A DNA stretch of 64,000 nucleotides from assembly GCA_031761405.1 (NCBI GenBank), contig JASEVX010000007.1, forward strand, positions 40,718,646 to 40,782,645, given 5' to 3'. Positions 12,696 to 26,600 of the stretch are shown piece after piece. A program made the position numbers and the translations under genes. The notes under the pieces were generated by a model. It saw nothing but the letters and a program-made list of their open reading frames with translations, ran no database searches and was not told the DNA's origin. This DNA comes from Serripes groenlandicus. Lineage: Eukaryota > Mollusca > Bivalvia > Cardiida > Cardiidae. Position 1 is the first letter of the stretch; each line of letters begins with the position of its first letter.

Positions 12696-12946
12696 CTAAC
12701 CCTTTTCCGCATATAGACGCTTTCTGTCAACTCGACAGTAGACCAACGATTAGGTATTTGAGCAGACGACTTAAACAAACTTTCTGACAAAAGGATAAAT
12801 TGCTCAACACGAGCAATTTCTCGTTTTGCCACAAATGGATTGAACTGTATGTTATAATGTTTTTTTCATTTATAAACATTTATATTTTTGATTAAATATT
12901 GGCAATGTGGTCTGCTGCAGATTTGTTGTATATGGGAAAGGGTTAA
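12696..12946. mobile_element. TTAA-type MITE, full length
   Basis: Left CTAACCCTTTTCCGCATA, right TGGGAAAGGGTTAA, centre hairpin AAATTGCTCAACACGAGCAA. Confidence 0.75.
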
Positions 12947-13169
12947 ACACAAACAAATCACCAGGTCCTTTGTCATATCAGGTTTTATATGTCTCAAATA
13001 TACGTGTCGATTAAATTTCAATTAACAATTATTCCTCCATTACACCATGGACTACTAAAACGTAGTATAGTACCTGATTACACCAGAGACATATAAACAC
13101 ATGTATTTATAAACATGTCTCTGATAACACTTATATATAGAATATACCATTAGCACTTGTTTCAATTTC

Positions 13170-13304
13170 CCCTTTGCGACGAAAGTTGAAGGTTGCAGCA
13201 TGACTGCGCATGCGCAATTGGTAGTTGTTGCCATTTTCTGGATGTTAAAATAGCGACTGAAAACCAGAGAAAAATTGAAATTAAAAGATATAAACAGACA
13301 ACAG
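13170..13304 (+). promoter_or_regulatory. Candidate promoter and non-coding first exon of Sfmbt
   Basis: A perfect 12-base palindrome TGCGCATGCGCA (13205-13216, NRF1-type site) is followed by a GCCAT core (13230-13234, Pho/YY1 core) and an AG-rich stretch ending in CAG|GTAAGG at 13304/13305. This looks like a short 5' UTR exon with a strong donor. Candidate acceptors just before the coding start lie at 17424 (AATAG) and 17437 (TGCAG). There is no TATA box. The link to the gene is inferred from position and splice-site quality; transcript 5' ends would decide it. Confidence 0.4.
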
Positions 13305-14259
13305 GTAAGGGAAACTAAACAGGTTTGCTTAGATGGTGATTTTATACACCTAATTAAATGTTTTTTTCTCGTACCGATATATTTTTTACATCGAAAAAAT
13401 ACAATTTTCGACTAACTTCTGGGTCAAATTGGTGTCAAATGTTTTAAGTAGGTTATCAACGCAGGGTACTTTTGATATATCAAATGTTAAATGTTGCTTT
13501 AAAAAGAATGATAGATCGTAAAAATCGAAATATGAATAAAATCGCATTTTTTTCCACGCTCTGAAGTTGGATTGATTGAGTTTTCACGATGAAATATTAA
13601 AATATATCGACTTCAGTTAGCTAAAATGGCGGAACGAGTTTTATGTATGCTTGTACGGATTGGGGCTACTAGTGGGGAAATTTAAATCTGTTGGATCTGC
13701 AGAAATGATCATTCAATTAACCCTAAACCTGGTATTAACTGATTATTTTGACACCTCCAGTAAGCAACATCTGAAAATGTTGTGTTTGAAGGAGAAATTG
13801 CCTAAATCATACATTTTCTCGTTTTCCATCAACTTTTTCAGTAGTTATCAAAATTATTCTACATATTTTGCATTGAGTAATAAATCTTTCATCAGATGTT
13901 TTTGTTAATGGGTAAAAAACATTAAATAACTGGCAAATAGTTTAAAGAATTTTAACAGGCTCAGAAAATGTCATATTTTGTCAAATTGGTGCATTTGCAG
14001 CATATGTTAGTTTATAAAGTTTGAACATATTTCATTGCCAATATAAATAATACACAAAGATATATACAACATTCATTATTCATATGACAAAAGGGTAATA
14101 AATACTTATACCAGTTCTAACAACTAAGATTTAGTCTTTCCCTTTTGATTGACAAATATCATATACTGTCTTCCATTATACAAACAGTTACACTTACAGG
14201 AATAAAGATTAATTTAATAAGACGCTCTTGACTCAGGATTGGCGAGACAAAATAATATA
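13305..14259. other. Putative intron 1 sequence
   Basis: AT-rich. Contains AAAATGGCGG (13623-13632), a full YY1/Pho-type site. No coding exon recognised. Confidence 0.45.
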
Positions 14260-14489
14260 GTAACCCTTTCCCACATACAACAAATCTGCAGCAGACGACT
14301 TTGAAAACCTGCCGTAACAATATTGGAAACTCCCTTTAAATGAAAGTTCAATAATTGAATGAAGTTGAAAACATGGCTACAAAAGTAGAAATTGCTTGTT
14401 TTGAGCAATTTCTTCTTTTGTCGCCATGTTTTCTAAAAGCCCTCTGCTGCAGAGGCATCAGTAAGCGTCTATATGAGGGAAAGGGTTAA
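14260..14489. mobile_element. TTAA-type MITE, full length (230 bases)
   Basis: Left GTAACCCTTTCCCACATA, right GAGGGAAAGGGTTAA, centre hairpin GAAATTGCTTGTTTTGAGCA. Confidence 0.8.
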
Positions 14490-14677
14490 TTCATTAACTT
14501 AGTGGTTGAAAAACAACCAAACCATTCATCAAAAATAAAGTATAATATACAGTATTGCGGTATTTTGGTTTGGACAAAGCAGAAATATCTATTTAAACCT
14601 TCCAGAATAATTGACGTAAGTCTGCACTGCTTGGAATATATTCAAGTTCTCATCCTAGCTATGATTATTTGAACCAT

Positions 14678-15906
14678 CAGGGCTGGCTCTGGCCTAGACA
14701 AAATAATAGCCATTATTTTTTCATAAAAAAAATTAATAGCCAAAGCTAACGTGTGAAGCGCGTGAATGTGGTACAATAAAATAAACGCATGATAATGCTT
14801 TGTCAGCATTTTTATTTCATATATATTTATTACCCCTGTATACAAACTTTTCATATGACATTATCAGTTGGTCAAAATAGCAATAAGGTACATACACTTG
14901 TTTAATTGCTTAGTTAAATCTGACACGCCTTCCAAAATTTTTAGTCAGTAGTGAATCCTGTTCAGATTTGCAAAAGTTAAATGAAAAAGTGTCAGACAAT
15001 TGGTTCTGACAAAACATTAAGACCTGTAAGACCAAAACATATGTAACAAGAAAAAAGTAAAACAATTATTTTGTTATAAATATGATTCAGAGGGATACTT
15101 TTAATCTCAACTATACATTATAAGGCTATTGAAATTCATAAGTTCATCTTGGAAATCTAAACACTCAGTCCCTATCATGATCACTGTCTTTGTCCAAGTC
15201 AATTTATTTCTGTTATGAAACGTAAAGGGTACGAAACGGAAAGGGTACGAAACAGTCTGCATATAATTACCAAAGTGAAAGTTAATTTCCGGAAAACCCT
15301 TCCAGTTAAACAAAAACAAAGTCTGTGTTTAAATAGTCCAAATCATTTAGACAAGTATTTGCTCGTATTTGTTTTGCAACCAACGTCTAAAAACCACTTC
15401 AATAATACATGAAAATGGAAACCACATTGATCGGCGATAAATTTTAATCGTCCGCCATTTTGTTTGCAAGGTAAACACATCTGTTAGATTTAATAAACAT
15501 GTCCGTCTTTTTTAAAAATTGGATGCATCGAAAATGATATCGGCATTGAATTAATTTAAGGTGTTATCATTCTAAATTTGGGCGATTAAAATGTACAATG
15601 AAAGGTGATAAGTTGCACAGTCTTTGAAGTGTATTACACACACTCAAGGATTAACTGATAGGCGATGACCCGCGGCCAATCAAACTTGTAATTAACACCG
15701 GGGTATGACACTTGAGATAAACAAGGTCGTTCACGCTTCATTGACACATGTTTTCATGCTCACATACGCAATTAGCAGACAATTTTTTTTATCCAGTTGC
15801 AAAATAAGATAATCGCCATTTTCCGTCGCCAAATTAACAAAATAATCGCAGTCTTCATTAAATAATCGCCATTTGGCGACAATGGCGAACTACAACGCGA
15901 GCCCTG
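14678..15906. mobile_element. hAT-like element with CAGGG...CCCTG ends
   Basis: Left CAGGGCTGGCTCTGGCC, right GCGAGCCCTG, flanked by AACCAT (14672-14677, 15907-15912). The right end has GCCATTTGGCGACAATGGCG, related to the elements at 26680 and 47176. No transposase frame. Confidence 0.6.
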
Positions 15907-16095
15907 AACCATACAGCATATGTTACAATCGCATCAGTTATATAATTATAAGGTTCATATATATATCACATCCTAAATTCCTTCTTTTGTCGCATCCACA
16001 GCAGACAACTTATGAAAACACTGTGGCAAAATCAGAGCCATTGTTTCCTTTGCCACAATTTTGACATTTCTATACAAATTTATTACATTAATTTA

Positions 16096-16323
16096 TTAAC
16101 CCTTTCCCTCGTACGACAATTCTGCAGCAGACGACTTTGAACGTATTTTGTCAAACATAGAAAATCTCCATAATTGATTGGATAACCTATGACTAAAATT
16201 GAAAACATTGTGGAAAAAAGAGAAATTGCATGTTTTGTGCAATTTCTTCTTTTGTCACTATGTTTTCAAAAAGCCGTCTGCTGCAGAGGCGTCCGAAAGC
16301 GCTTATATGAGGGAAAGGGTTAA
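16096..16323. mobile_element. TTAA-type MITE, full length
   Basis: TTAACCCTTTCCCTCGTACG to GAGGGAAAGGGTTAA, centre hairpin AAATTGCATGTTTTGTGCAA. Confidence 0.85.
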
Positions 16324-16397
16324 CCTTCTTTATATGATTTGTCATGTGCCGGAAAAAGTTAAGCTGCGTCCGGTTAATCTTGACACATACATGTGAT

Positions 16398-16710
16398 TTA
16401 ACCCATTCCTGTATATAGAAGCTTTCTGAAGCCTCTGCAGCAGACGACTTTTGAAAAAAGCAATTTCTCGTCTTGCCAAAATGTTTTTAACTTTTTTCAA
16501 CTCTTTTAACCCTTTCTCTGCAGCAGACAGCTTTTTGAAAACATAGTGACAAAAGAAGAAATTGCACAAAACGTGCAATTTCTCCTTTTGACACAATATT
16601 TTCTACTTTTCGTCATTGGTTATCCATTTAATTATGGAGATTTTCTATGGTTTGACAAAATACGTTCAAAGTCGTCTGCTGCAAAAATGTTGTATGAGGG
16701 AATGGGTTAA
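16398..16710. mobile_element. Two abutting TTAA-type MITE copies
   Basis: A left-half copy (16398-16505) runs into a longer copy (16506-16710) that ends GAGGGAATGGGTTAA. A third, decayed copy follows at about 16719-16955, so four copies lie within 860 bases. Confidence 0.7.
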
Positions 16711-17001
16711 AAAAAATCTTGATATCTTCCACATTTTTGGCTAAATTATTTCAAAGTTGTCTGCTGCAGATTTTTTGTAAAATTGGAAAATATTATGGCA
16801 AAAGGAGAAATTGCTCAAAACAATCAATAACTGCTTTTGCCACAATGTTTTCAACTCCCTTTTTAAAATAAATGTGCTTTCATTGACATTTAAAGAAATA
16901 TTCCATACTTTTGCCTAGAGATTTACAAAGCGTCTGCTCTAGATTTATGAGAAAAGAGACATGAACAATGAAGAGCATTATGCTCCTTTTCCAATATATT
17001 T

Positions 17002-17341
17002 CAGGGGCGTAGCTCCCTTTAGGCACTGTACGTCACTATGTGCCAACACATTTTTTCTCAAAATGCCCCAAAATGCAGCTGCGTCGATACACATTTGCTC
17101 AATGTATCGACCAGAACCGCCTGCGCTGTCCGCACAGACTGACCCGGCCGACACATTCCGTCTTAAGGGGATAGATGTATAGAGTTATTCCTGAAACAGA
17201 AAATCCACAGGAGGCGAAAAGTGTCTATCCGGGTAGGCCTGTGTGGCATGCTAAGGCTGATCCGGGTCGATACTTTACGCGGAGTCCACAATGTTGATTT
17301 TCTCACGAGATGGCAGACACATTAATTATTGCAAAGCCCTG
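17002..17341. mobile_element. hAT-like MITE, left end CAGGGGCGTAGC (copy 2)
   Basis: The left end CAGGGGCGTAGCTCCC complements the right end of copy 1, so together they define the TIR. The right end here is degraded (GCAAAGCCCTG). It ends about 80 bases before the candidate 5' UTR acceptor of Sfmbt. Confidence 0.65.
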
Positions 17342-17516
17342 TATTTTCATTGAAATAATTCATCATTGCTATGATTTAATTATTTTCACCATTTAATTCG
17401 AAATTTCATTTCTTTTGAAAATAGATCATATGTGCAGTGGGAAAACAACATTCAAAATGGTTGTGAATGTTACACAATAATACAATCGATAAAGGCGAAA
17501 AGAGAACCAGCCCACA

Positions 17517-17658
17517 ATGAGTTCGCATCAGGGGTCGTCTCGGGGCCCACCAAATCTGCAACCTAAGCCAATTGCTATGCGACACCCGGTTCAAAATGTG
17601 GTTGGTCGTCCAATATTGACTCCGCTATCCGTCAGGGGAAATCTTACTCCACACACAG
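17517..17658 (+). CDS. Sfmbt: Sfmbt coding exon 1 (start codon)
   Basis: ATG at 17517 is the first Met after an in-frame TAA at 17490-17492. It begins [18 protein letters not shown] and ends at ACACAG|GTGAGT, phase 1. The peptide is Pro/Ser/Gln-rich with no known domain. Confidence 0.75.
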
Positions 17659-20600
17659 GTGAGTTTTGTCAATAAAGATTTGCCTAGAAAGCAATGTTAC
17701 AGCATTAGATTTTTTCGTTTACAGGGATTTTCCGTCTATTTGCCTACATGAAATGTAACAGAATTTCAAAGTCATTTGCTGCAGAATTTTTGTATACATG
17801 TGGGAAAGGGTTAGAATATATCTGTGGAAACCCTTACCCATTTAGACAAATATTTGTACCAAAAGATGCAGATGTATGATTTTTAGACACAGTAGATAAG
17901 TCTTGTGAGAAAAGGAGAAATTTTAGTTGTCATCTTTAAACAAACCATAATGAAAAATATGTACCATCCTACGAAATTAGAAGTAGACAAGTTTTACAAA
18001 GTTGGAAATATGTGGAAAAAGGATAAATTGCTCAATTTGATTTGAGCACCTTTTCCTTTTCAAAATGCACCTGCTGCAGAAATTTCAAAAACCATCTATT
18101 TAATTAATTCAGATATAAAAATATACAACAAATCTGCAGGAGAAGACTTTGAAAATATTCAGACAAAAATATGAAACATCTCTTATAATGCAATTTAATT
18201 ATTGGAGAGAGTTGCCATAATTAGTGTTGGGCCATCGGTTCCAATTTTACAATCGATTATCGGTTACAATCGCTTTGCCTCATTCGATTAGACATCGATT
18301 ATATAATCGGTTCATACAGTATTGTATTTAACAAGCCTCAATGTTCGCAATGCTTCTTATTATTTATGTTTGATAAAAAAAAATATACCGGCTTAATGTC
18401 TTGTCTTCACTAGGTTATAAATATCATTTTATTGCCAAAAAACACTTTTTCCCTCACAAGTTGTTGTATTGCCATGCTAGCCCACCAAACATGAGTTTTC
18501 AAACATGACTGCGAGAGTAATCTCCCTTGTGGAAGCGAATATTAATCAAGCATAAATTAAGCAAAAAAGGTGAACCGATTGATAATAGATTGTGGTAAAA
18601 TGCAATCGATTATCGCCAATGTGATGCATAACCGATCAACTTTCGATTATAATCGATCATCGGCCCAACACTAGCCATAATTTTATCAAAAGTCTTCTGC
18701 TGCAGATACATCAAAATGCATTTAACTTTGGAATAGGGTTAAAGTTAAAAATAGTGTATCCAACTATTTGTTACTGTTTGGGATAATGTACCAAGAGGTT
18801 GTGATAAAGAGCAGTATTTAGCTCTTTTACCCACAATATCTCTCTTATCCAAATAATCACTTAAGTCTATGATGTGGGTACATTTTGAGACGATTCTTTT
18901 GAGTCCCCACAACATAGGGTTTCTGGGTCAAATAAGGATTTTTAGAACATGAAAAATACCCCTTATCCCTTTCCCTTATATAGAGGCTTCTGCAGCAGAC
19001 AGCCTTTTGAAAACATAGTGACAAAAGAAGAAATTGCTCAAAACGAGCAATTTCTCCTTTTGCCACAATGTATTCCACATTAAGTCATAGGTTATCCATT
19101 CAATTATAGAGATTTGCTATTGTTTGACAAAATATGTTCAAAGTCGTCTGCTGCAGAATTGTTGTATGAGGGAAAGGGTTATCTTGAGCTTTGATGTACC
19201 GTTCGGTTTTAGGTGACTGCAAACTACAACTAAACGACCTCCCCACAGGCTTGTGTAGTACTAGTAAGTCATTTTTGAAAAGTGTAGACCTTGAATTGAC
19301 AAATATCACTTACACAAGCGTGTTGGGATCTTCTGTTTACTTCTGCAGATCGTCAGATTAACCCTTTCCCTCATATAGACGCTTTCTGACGCCTCTGCAG
19401 CAGACAGCTTTTTGAAAACAGAGTAACAAAAGAAGAAATTGCACAGAACGTGCAATTTCTCCTTTTGCCACAATGTTTTCCATTCAATTATGGAGATTTT
19501 CTATGTTTTGACAAAACACGTTCAAAGTTGTCTGCTGCAGAATTGTCGTATGAGGGAAAGGGTTAACAGGCTGATCTGAACCTACACTGTTTCAGAAATG
19601 CTTATACCTTCCATGGACTAGCTCATATTGTAAAGTCTCTGACACTGCTGTATCAGAAATTTTGTAGTTTGGATTCTTCATATAATCAGAAGCAGTTTTC
19701 TATTATTGAATCATTTTTTTGCTCAAAATAATTTGGCTAGTCAGCAGTCAATACAACTTCACTAGCCAAGGCTACATTAACAAAGGAGTTGTGAGTTTGA
19801 ACCCCAGCTCAGCAAACATTCTTTGATGTTTTACAAATGTCAATGCGACAAGCATCATTTGTCATTCACCAATGGGCTAAAAATCCATGTGGAAAAGCAG
19901 CCAGTTGCTTTGTAAGACTGCTGTGAGAAAACAAGGAAACACATGGGTAGATGAACTGCGATATTTTTTTTTTTTTTTTTAGATGGTGTTTAAACCCAAT
20001 AAACAATCAATTATACATTAGCATTCTCGTAATTAATCATGGGAATGTTATTGACAAATCATTAATGGCTTGTTAATACTTCCAGTGCTTTGGTTTAATT
20101 TTTTTGTGGCATTTTGAGTAGGTCAACAGTTCATGGTTGGTACAGTTGGTGGGGCAATACCAATGAATGTCTCGCAGCCCAGAATGACGGCCCAGGTCCT
20201 TCAACAGAATCCCAGAATGGCGGCCCAGATCCTTCAACAAAATCCCAGAATGGCGGCCCAGGTCCTTCAACAGAATAATAGAATGGCGAACCAGGTCCTT
20301 CATCAGAATTCCAGAATGGCAGCACAGGTGCTTCAACAGAATCCCAGAATGGCGGCCCAGGTCCTTCAACAGACTCCCAGAATGGCAGCCCAGGTCATTC
20401 AACAGACTCCAAGAATGGCGGCCCAAGTCCTTCAACAGACTCCCAGAATGGCGGCCCAAGTCCTTCAACAGAATTCCAGAATGGCGGCCCAGGTCATTCA
20501 ACAGACTCCTAGAATGGCCATGTATGTTCCTACGCATACACCCGGGAGCCCCATGTCTCAGAACGTTCCGAAAATAGTAACAGGTGTCCCCTTGTATCAG

Positions 20601-23600
20601 AATCAAATTAGAATTCAGCCAAGCATCGGAACTTCGTCTGGTGGAACATTGGTCAGGACAATTAACAGTGCAAATGTTCTACAAGCGTCAAATAAACAAT
20701 GTCAGCTAACCCTCACCCCTTCTGGTCATAACCAGACAGTCATCCGTTCACCTGGCGGTCAGTTTCAGCAGCTTCAGACGAGTCCACTTACAGCAGCTCA
20801 GATGATAACCAACAGTCCTGGATTGTCCAATCAAATTAACTTTCAAAGAGTTAATCAGATTCAAGCTTCTCCATATGGATATGCTGGAGGTCAGTATAAA
20901 TTTACAACTAGTAATTTGTGAGAATATAAATTTGATCCTAGCCTATATGCAAGAAAGGAATCCGCCGTGGTTGAGTCATTAGCTTCGGGCTTTGAAATCG
21001 GGCGGCCCAGGTTTAATCCCAAGTCACAGCTGTCATGGTGGAGTGCCCTTGATACAACAACCTTTTTTCTAGCCTAGATTGGGTTTGTTTACCCAGGGAT
21101 TATGAATTAGTGAACTGTTGCGGTAATATAACTGAAATAATATTTGAAATAGCGTAAACCCTGATAAAACAAAAAATATAACTTTTTTTTGTATTTTGTA
21201 TGTATGGACAGTCAAACTTGTTTAGCAATTCCCTGTCTAGAGCAAGCACACTTTAAATTTCTCAATTACTTATTTTTTGCGTAAATTACCCTGTAATTAA
21301 AGACCACCTTCAAACAAACCCTATATTGTTGTTTTTCCATAGGTTGTCTTTATACACAGGTTCCTCTGTATATGCAAATATAGATAATATGGAAGGTACA
21401 CGTACTGAAGTAGATGTTTGTTCAGACTGTCCTGTCATCTTCTCTGTTTTATCAGAATCTACACAAGTTGTTAACTTCTTACAAGCTTTTGTAAGTACTA
21501 TGTAAACAGTGTAGATCTTGATCCGACTGACTGTACAAATGCATAGATTGATCTATATCTACGCTGTTTTCACAGTTAATATGTACCTTTTCGCATGGGC
21601 ATGCCTAATTTATTATTTACTTTTTTGATTGTTAGCAAGTACTTGCTACCTGCTTTGAAAATAGGTAGCAAATTCATCTTTCAGGTAGCATTAGCAAGAT
21701 AAACAACAACATAAGGAAGCTTTTACCTTTCATTTACTGACTTGAGATTACTTGTTTAAAATCACTAATTAACATTCATCCACTTAAACAGTTGGTGGAG
21801 TTCTAATTGTCTGGTGTTATGTTATGTGTAAACCAATACTTTGAAAATTTGTTAGTTTGAACAAATTGATAAAACAGTAATTTAACTTGGTTACTCACAG
21901 ATTCCTACAGAAACATTGAGCATAAAACAAAACTGCGCCGGTTTACTTCAGGTAGCCAGTTTTTGCTACTGACTTTTGGGGCAGGTAGCAAGTTCCCATT
22001 TTAATTAGCAAATTTGCTACTTGCTACTGCTAATTTACCCTGAGGTTTATTAATGAAAATACACAATTTGGACAATAAAAAGCAAATTGAGTTTTATGAA
22101 ATTCATTGTAGGCTATAACAATATACATGCACAGTCAAACTAGTGTTTTAATAACCACCCATGGGAAGACAACAAGCTGGTCTCTGCTCACAGGTGGTCT
22201 TTAATTACAGGGTGCAGACAATGAGTAATAAGGAAATTTTAAGGTGTGGTTGCTATAGACAGGGAATTGCTAAACAAAGGTGATCTTTAGCACAGGTTTG
22301 ATGGTATATCTTTACAAAGGTCAGAATCAGGCGAATGTTGTCAGTGTAATGTTCAAAGTTCAAATATTTATTTGTAGATAATGGCCACTGTCCAAAAATA
22401 CATCATATACATCTATCTATACATTCATATGGAAAACTGTATTCATCATGTGTGTCCCTATAAATTTACTTAAATCCATTGACTCTTACTTTTAATATTG
22501 TACATACATACACTGCAATGTTTTTTATGATTTGTGGGTTTTCATCTTTTAATAATCTATACAAAGCTGCTAGATTTGTTTGCCCGAAATACCATGTTTA
22601 TAAAAGAGCATCCCATTAAGCTGTAGATCTTAAACAATGAAAGAAAGCATGAAATTCATTTTCAATGGATATGATGTAGGCAGTCATCAAACAAAAATGA
22701 CATATTCTCAACTTCTGTTCTGTCTCTCTATATTTTGATGTCGTCTTAATTCAATACTTCATTTGTGGTTGGAACACCGAAAACATTCTAACGATTATAT
22801 ATAAGGAACTCTTTAAATATAAAATGAGTTCTTGTAGTATTAGAATTTGGGCATTACATATTGCTGTGAAACAAATGCTTGGGTCTTGTTCTTATGTAGT
22901 TTATCTGTGTGATTCGATCAGGTTGGCTTTCGTTGTGCCATAAGCTATTTCAGTTCTCTTAACCCTTTTCCACATACAACAATGTCTGCAGCAGATGACT
23001 TTGAAAACTTTATTAACATAGAAACTGAAAAAATGTTAATTAAAGATAGCTCTATAATTGTTAAATAAAGTTGAAAACATTGTGGCCATAAGAGAAATTG
23101 TTCATCATGAGCAATTTCACCTTTGGCCACAATGTTTCCAAAAGTCGTCTGCTACTATTGCCTCATAACGCGTCTGCAGGTAGGAAAGTTAAAGTTACAA
23201 TACAGGATTTACTTTTTTTCGGCAATATTAAAGTTGCAATACTTGATTGACTTTTTTTCGGCAAAGTATTTTGCCATTGGCCATTTACATATAATATAAA
23301 TATGGCAAACAAAATATACATAGAAAAGTATATAATATATAAAGTTACTATCTTCTATATGAGATAAGTCATGTGATTGCTCTTGAAATTGAAATGCAGG
23401 GATACAGCTGAAAGAATTGAGACCAGCAACCAGTTTGCAGACGGTGACAAGTCCAAACCACATATATCATGTGTCATCTGCACCAGGAACATCTGTAGCA
23501 GCGACCACAACACAGGTAATACGCTTGATCAGTTTTCACTATTTATACCCCCCCCGCAAACAAAGTTTTGGGGGATATATAGGAATCGCCCTGTCCATCG

Positions 23601-26600
23601 TCTGTCCGTCCATATGTAAAGCGCAACTCCTCCTGAACGGCTGAACCGTTTCTGATGAAACTTTACACAGTTGCAGTACAAAACCTGAGGATGTGCATGA
23701 AGTAAGATTATCCCGGTTGGAAATATTTCAAGGGAGATAATTGCCATTACCTAGTCCAATATGGCAATATGTGGCAACAGGTCTCGTAAGCGCAACTCCT
23801 CCTGAATGGCTGGACCCATACTGATGAAACTTTACACAGTTGCAGTACACAACCTGAGGATGTGCATGAAGAAGGATTATCCAGTGCAATATGTGGCGAC
23901 AGGGCTCGTAAGCGCAACTCCTCCTGAACGGCTGGACCGATACTGATGAAACTTTACACAGTTGCAGTACACAACCTGAGGATGTGCATGAAGAAGGATT
24001 ATCCCGGTCGGAAATATTTCGAGGGAGATAATTGCCATTACTTATTGCAATATGTGGCAACAGGTCTCGTAAGCGCAACTCCTCCTGAACGGCTGGACCC
24101 ATACTGATGAAACTTTACACAGTTACAGTACGCAACCTGAGAATGTACATGAAGAAGGATTATCCCGGTCGGAAATAATTCAATGGAGACATTTGATATG
24201 GCCTAATCTGCCTTCCAGGGGAATGCAAAATTGGTTCTTCTCCATGCATTCTCCTGTAAGGAAATGGTTGTTCACTTTGACAATATAAACTGTAGTGTGG
24301 GACGGGGGTATCCTTTTGTGAGTTCACTCACAGTTCTAGTTAATTGTGCTTTCACCTATTGATTAATTTCATATTTATATGCCTAGATCTTTTCAAAGTT
24401 GTCTTTTGCATATTTGTTGTATGTTGGAGAGGGTTATTAGTACTCAATATTAGGCTGTCATAAGTAGTAACATACATGTAGCCCAAGATAAGTTGCCTAT
24501 ATGAATAATTATAATGATAAATTAATTCATGAAAAGTGTTCTAAAATCTTATAAAAAAACCTATATTATCAGTCTGTCCATTGGAAAAGGAACAATTTGA
24601 TTTTTGTGAACAGCAATTTCTCCTTTTGCCACAATGTTTTCATTTTCTTCAGTAATTATACCTACAATTATAGAGATTTTCCATACTTTTGAGTAGACAT
24701 TTTCAAAGTTGTCTGCTGCAGATGTGTTGTATGTCGGAAAGGGTTAAGAGAGTAATTTGTTAATGTTTTCTTCAATTACAGGTTTTAGCTGCAGTGACTC
24801 AAATTCCAAGACCAAAATATTTCACCAGTCCAGCATCGAATTCATTTTTGAGCCCACAAAACAGCCCCACCCCTATGTCTCCCCTAGTGCCAATAAGTCC
24901 AAAGCTGTTCCAGGTAGGTCTATTTTGACAAGTCTACAACGAGTTAGCCCTTTGGCACAAAGATGAATTCTGCAAAGCAGTTAATATTAAATAAATCTAG
25001 GAACAAAATTGTAAAATTTCATATAATATCGAGTTAAAAACATAGTGAGAAAAAAGTTTTCTCTTTTGAATTTGTTTGTTTAAATGGTGTTTTTACCACT
25101 TTAACCCTTGCCCTCATATAGATGCTTTCTGACGCATCTGCACCAGACAGCTTTTTGAAAACATAGTGACAAAAGAAGAAATTGCTTAAAACAAGCAATG
25201 TCTCCTTTTGCCACAATGTTTTCCACTTTTAGGTTATCCATACAATTATTGAGATTTTCTAATTTTTGACTAAATGTGTTCAAAGTCTTCTGCTGCAGAA
25301 TTGTGGTATGAGGGAAAGGGTTAAACATTACTTTGGGTTTATCGCAGTATTTGCCCTTTCCCTTATACGGCAATTCTTCAGCAGACGACTTCGTACATAT
25401 TTTGTCAAAAAATGGAAAATCTCCATAATTGAATGGATAACCTATGACAAAAAGTGGAAACATTGTGGAAAAAGTAGAAATTGCATGTTTTGTGCAATTT
25501 CTTCTTTTGTCACTTATGTTTTTAAAAAGCCATCTGCTGCAGAGGCATCAGAAAGCAACTATATGGGGGAAAGGGTTAAAGTCTTAACCTTTTTTTTTAC
25601 CCACATAGACACGCTTTGTGCCACCTCTGCAGCAGACAAAATTTGAAAACAGTGGCAAAATGAGGCATTGCTCATGATCAGCAATTTCACCTTTTGCCAC
25701 AATGTTTTCAACTATTCACTTATTATGCTTGCCTTTATAGAGATATTCCATATTTTTATATTGCTGTTTTCAAAGTCGTCTGCTACAGATTTGTTGTATG
25801 TGGGAAAGGGTTAAGCATGACTTTGACCAGGGATCAAATCCTGATCTCCCGTCCCTGAGGCTTTTAATCTAATCACGACAATATGGAGACGCTTTGATAT
25901 AAAATTTAGTGTAATCTGCTAGAAGAATATCCAAGGCAGTGGGTGTAATATGTATGGTTGAATACATCAAAATCATTTTGATTCAAATTAAAACATTTGA
26001 ACAAAGGAGAAATTGCATTATTTGAGCAATTTCTCCTTTTCCTTCAGCAGTTTCAAGAGATGATCAGATCCTGAATCATACATGTAGGTGTGTATATTAG
26101 AGAATAATATATATAGAGGTGTCAGTTTCTCTCTGCTATCAACCTTTTGGTTTTCCAAACAGCTCATAACCTTTCATTGTAAATGTGTAAGGGCTGTTCC
26201 ATGAAAAAATGTCCTGGGGGGGACGGGGGTGTTGGATGGAAATTGACCAGCAAATTTAGAGCAATTTTACTTTTTTCCATAATGTTTTCAAGAGTCCTAT
26301 GCTGCAGATGCGTCAACATGTGTCTACCAGGCCTCCGAAAGACTGGAAATTTGCCAGTCTGGAACAGTTTATAACTCTCCAGATCGTTTCAATCTTAAAT
26401 TTAAATACAATTAATTCATACTAAGTACACAATGTCTTCTGACACCCTTCGGGAGAGTCACTTACTGTGATGTAAACACGATAAGCATCCAAACTGTGAC
26501 AATCATGTTTGCAGCTTGCTAATTACGAGTTGATCAGTGTAACCAATTGTCAATCAGTCCCTCTCCGGACTGAAGGGCTAATTGACATGTAGTCCAGGTT

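Noticed and set aside
20073..20606. 177-codon antisense open frame with [11 protein letters not shown] repeats
   Set aside because: It is the reverse reading of the 33-base coding minisatellite; the sense strand has matching splice phases and protein context.
23728..24102. 124-codon minus-strand frame with repeated VLQLCKV
   Set aside because: It is an effect of the tandem units of the Helitron-like element.
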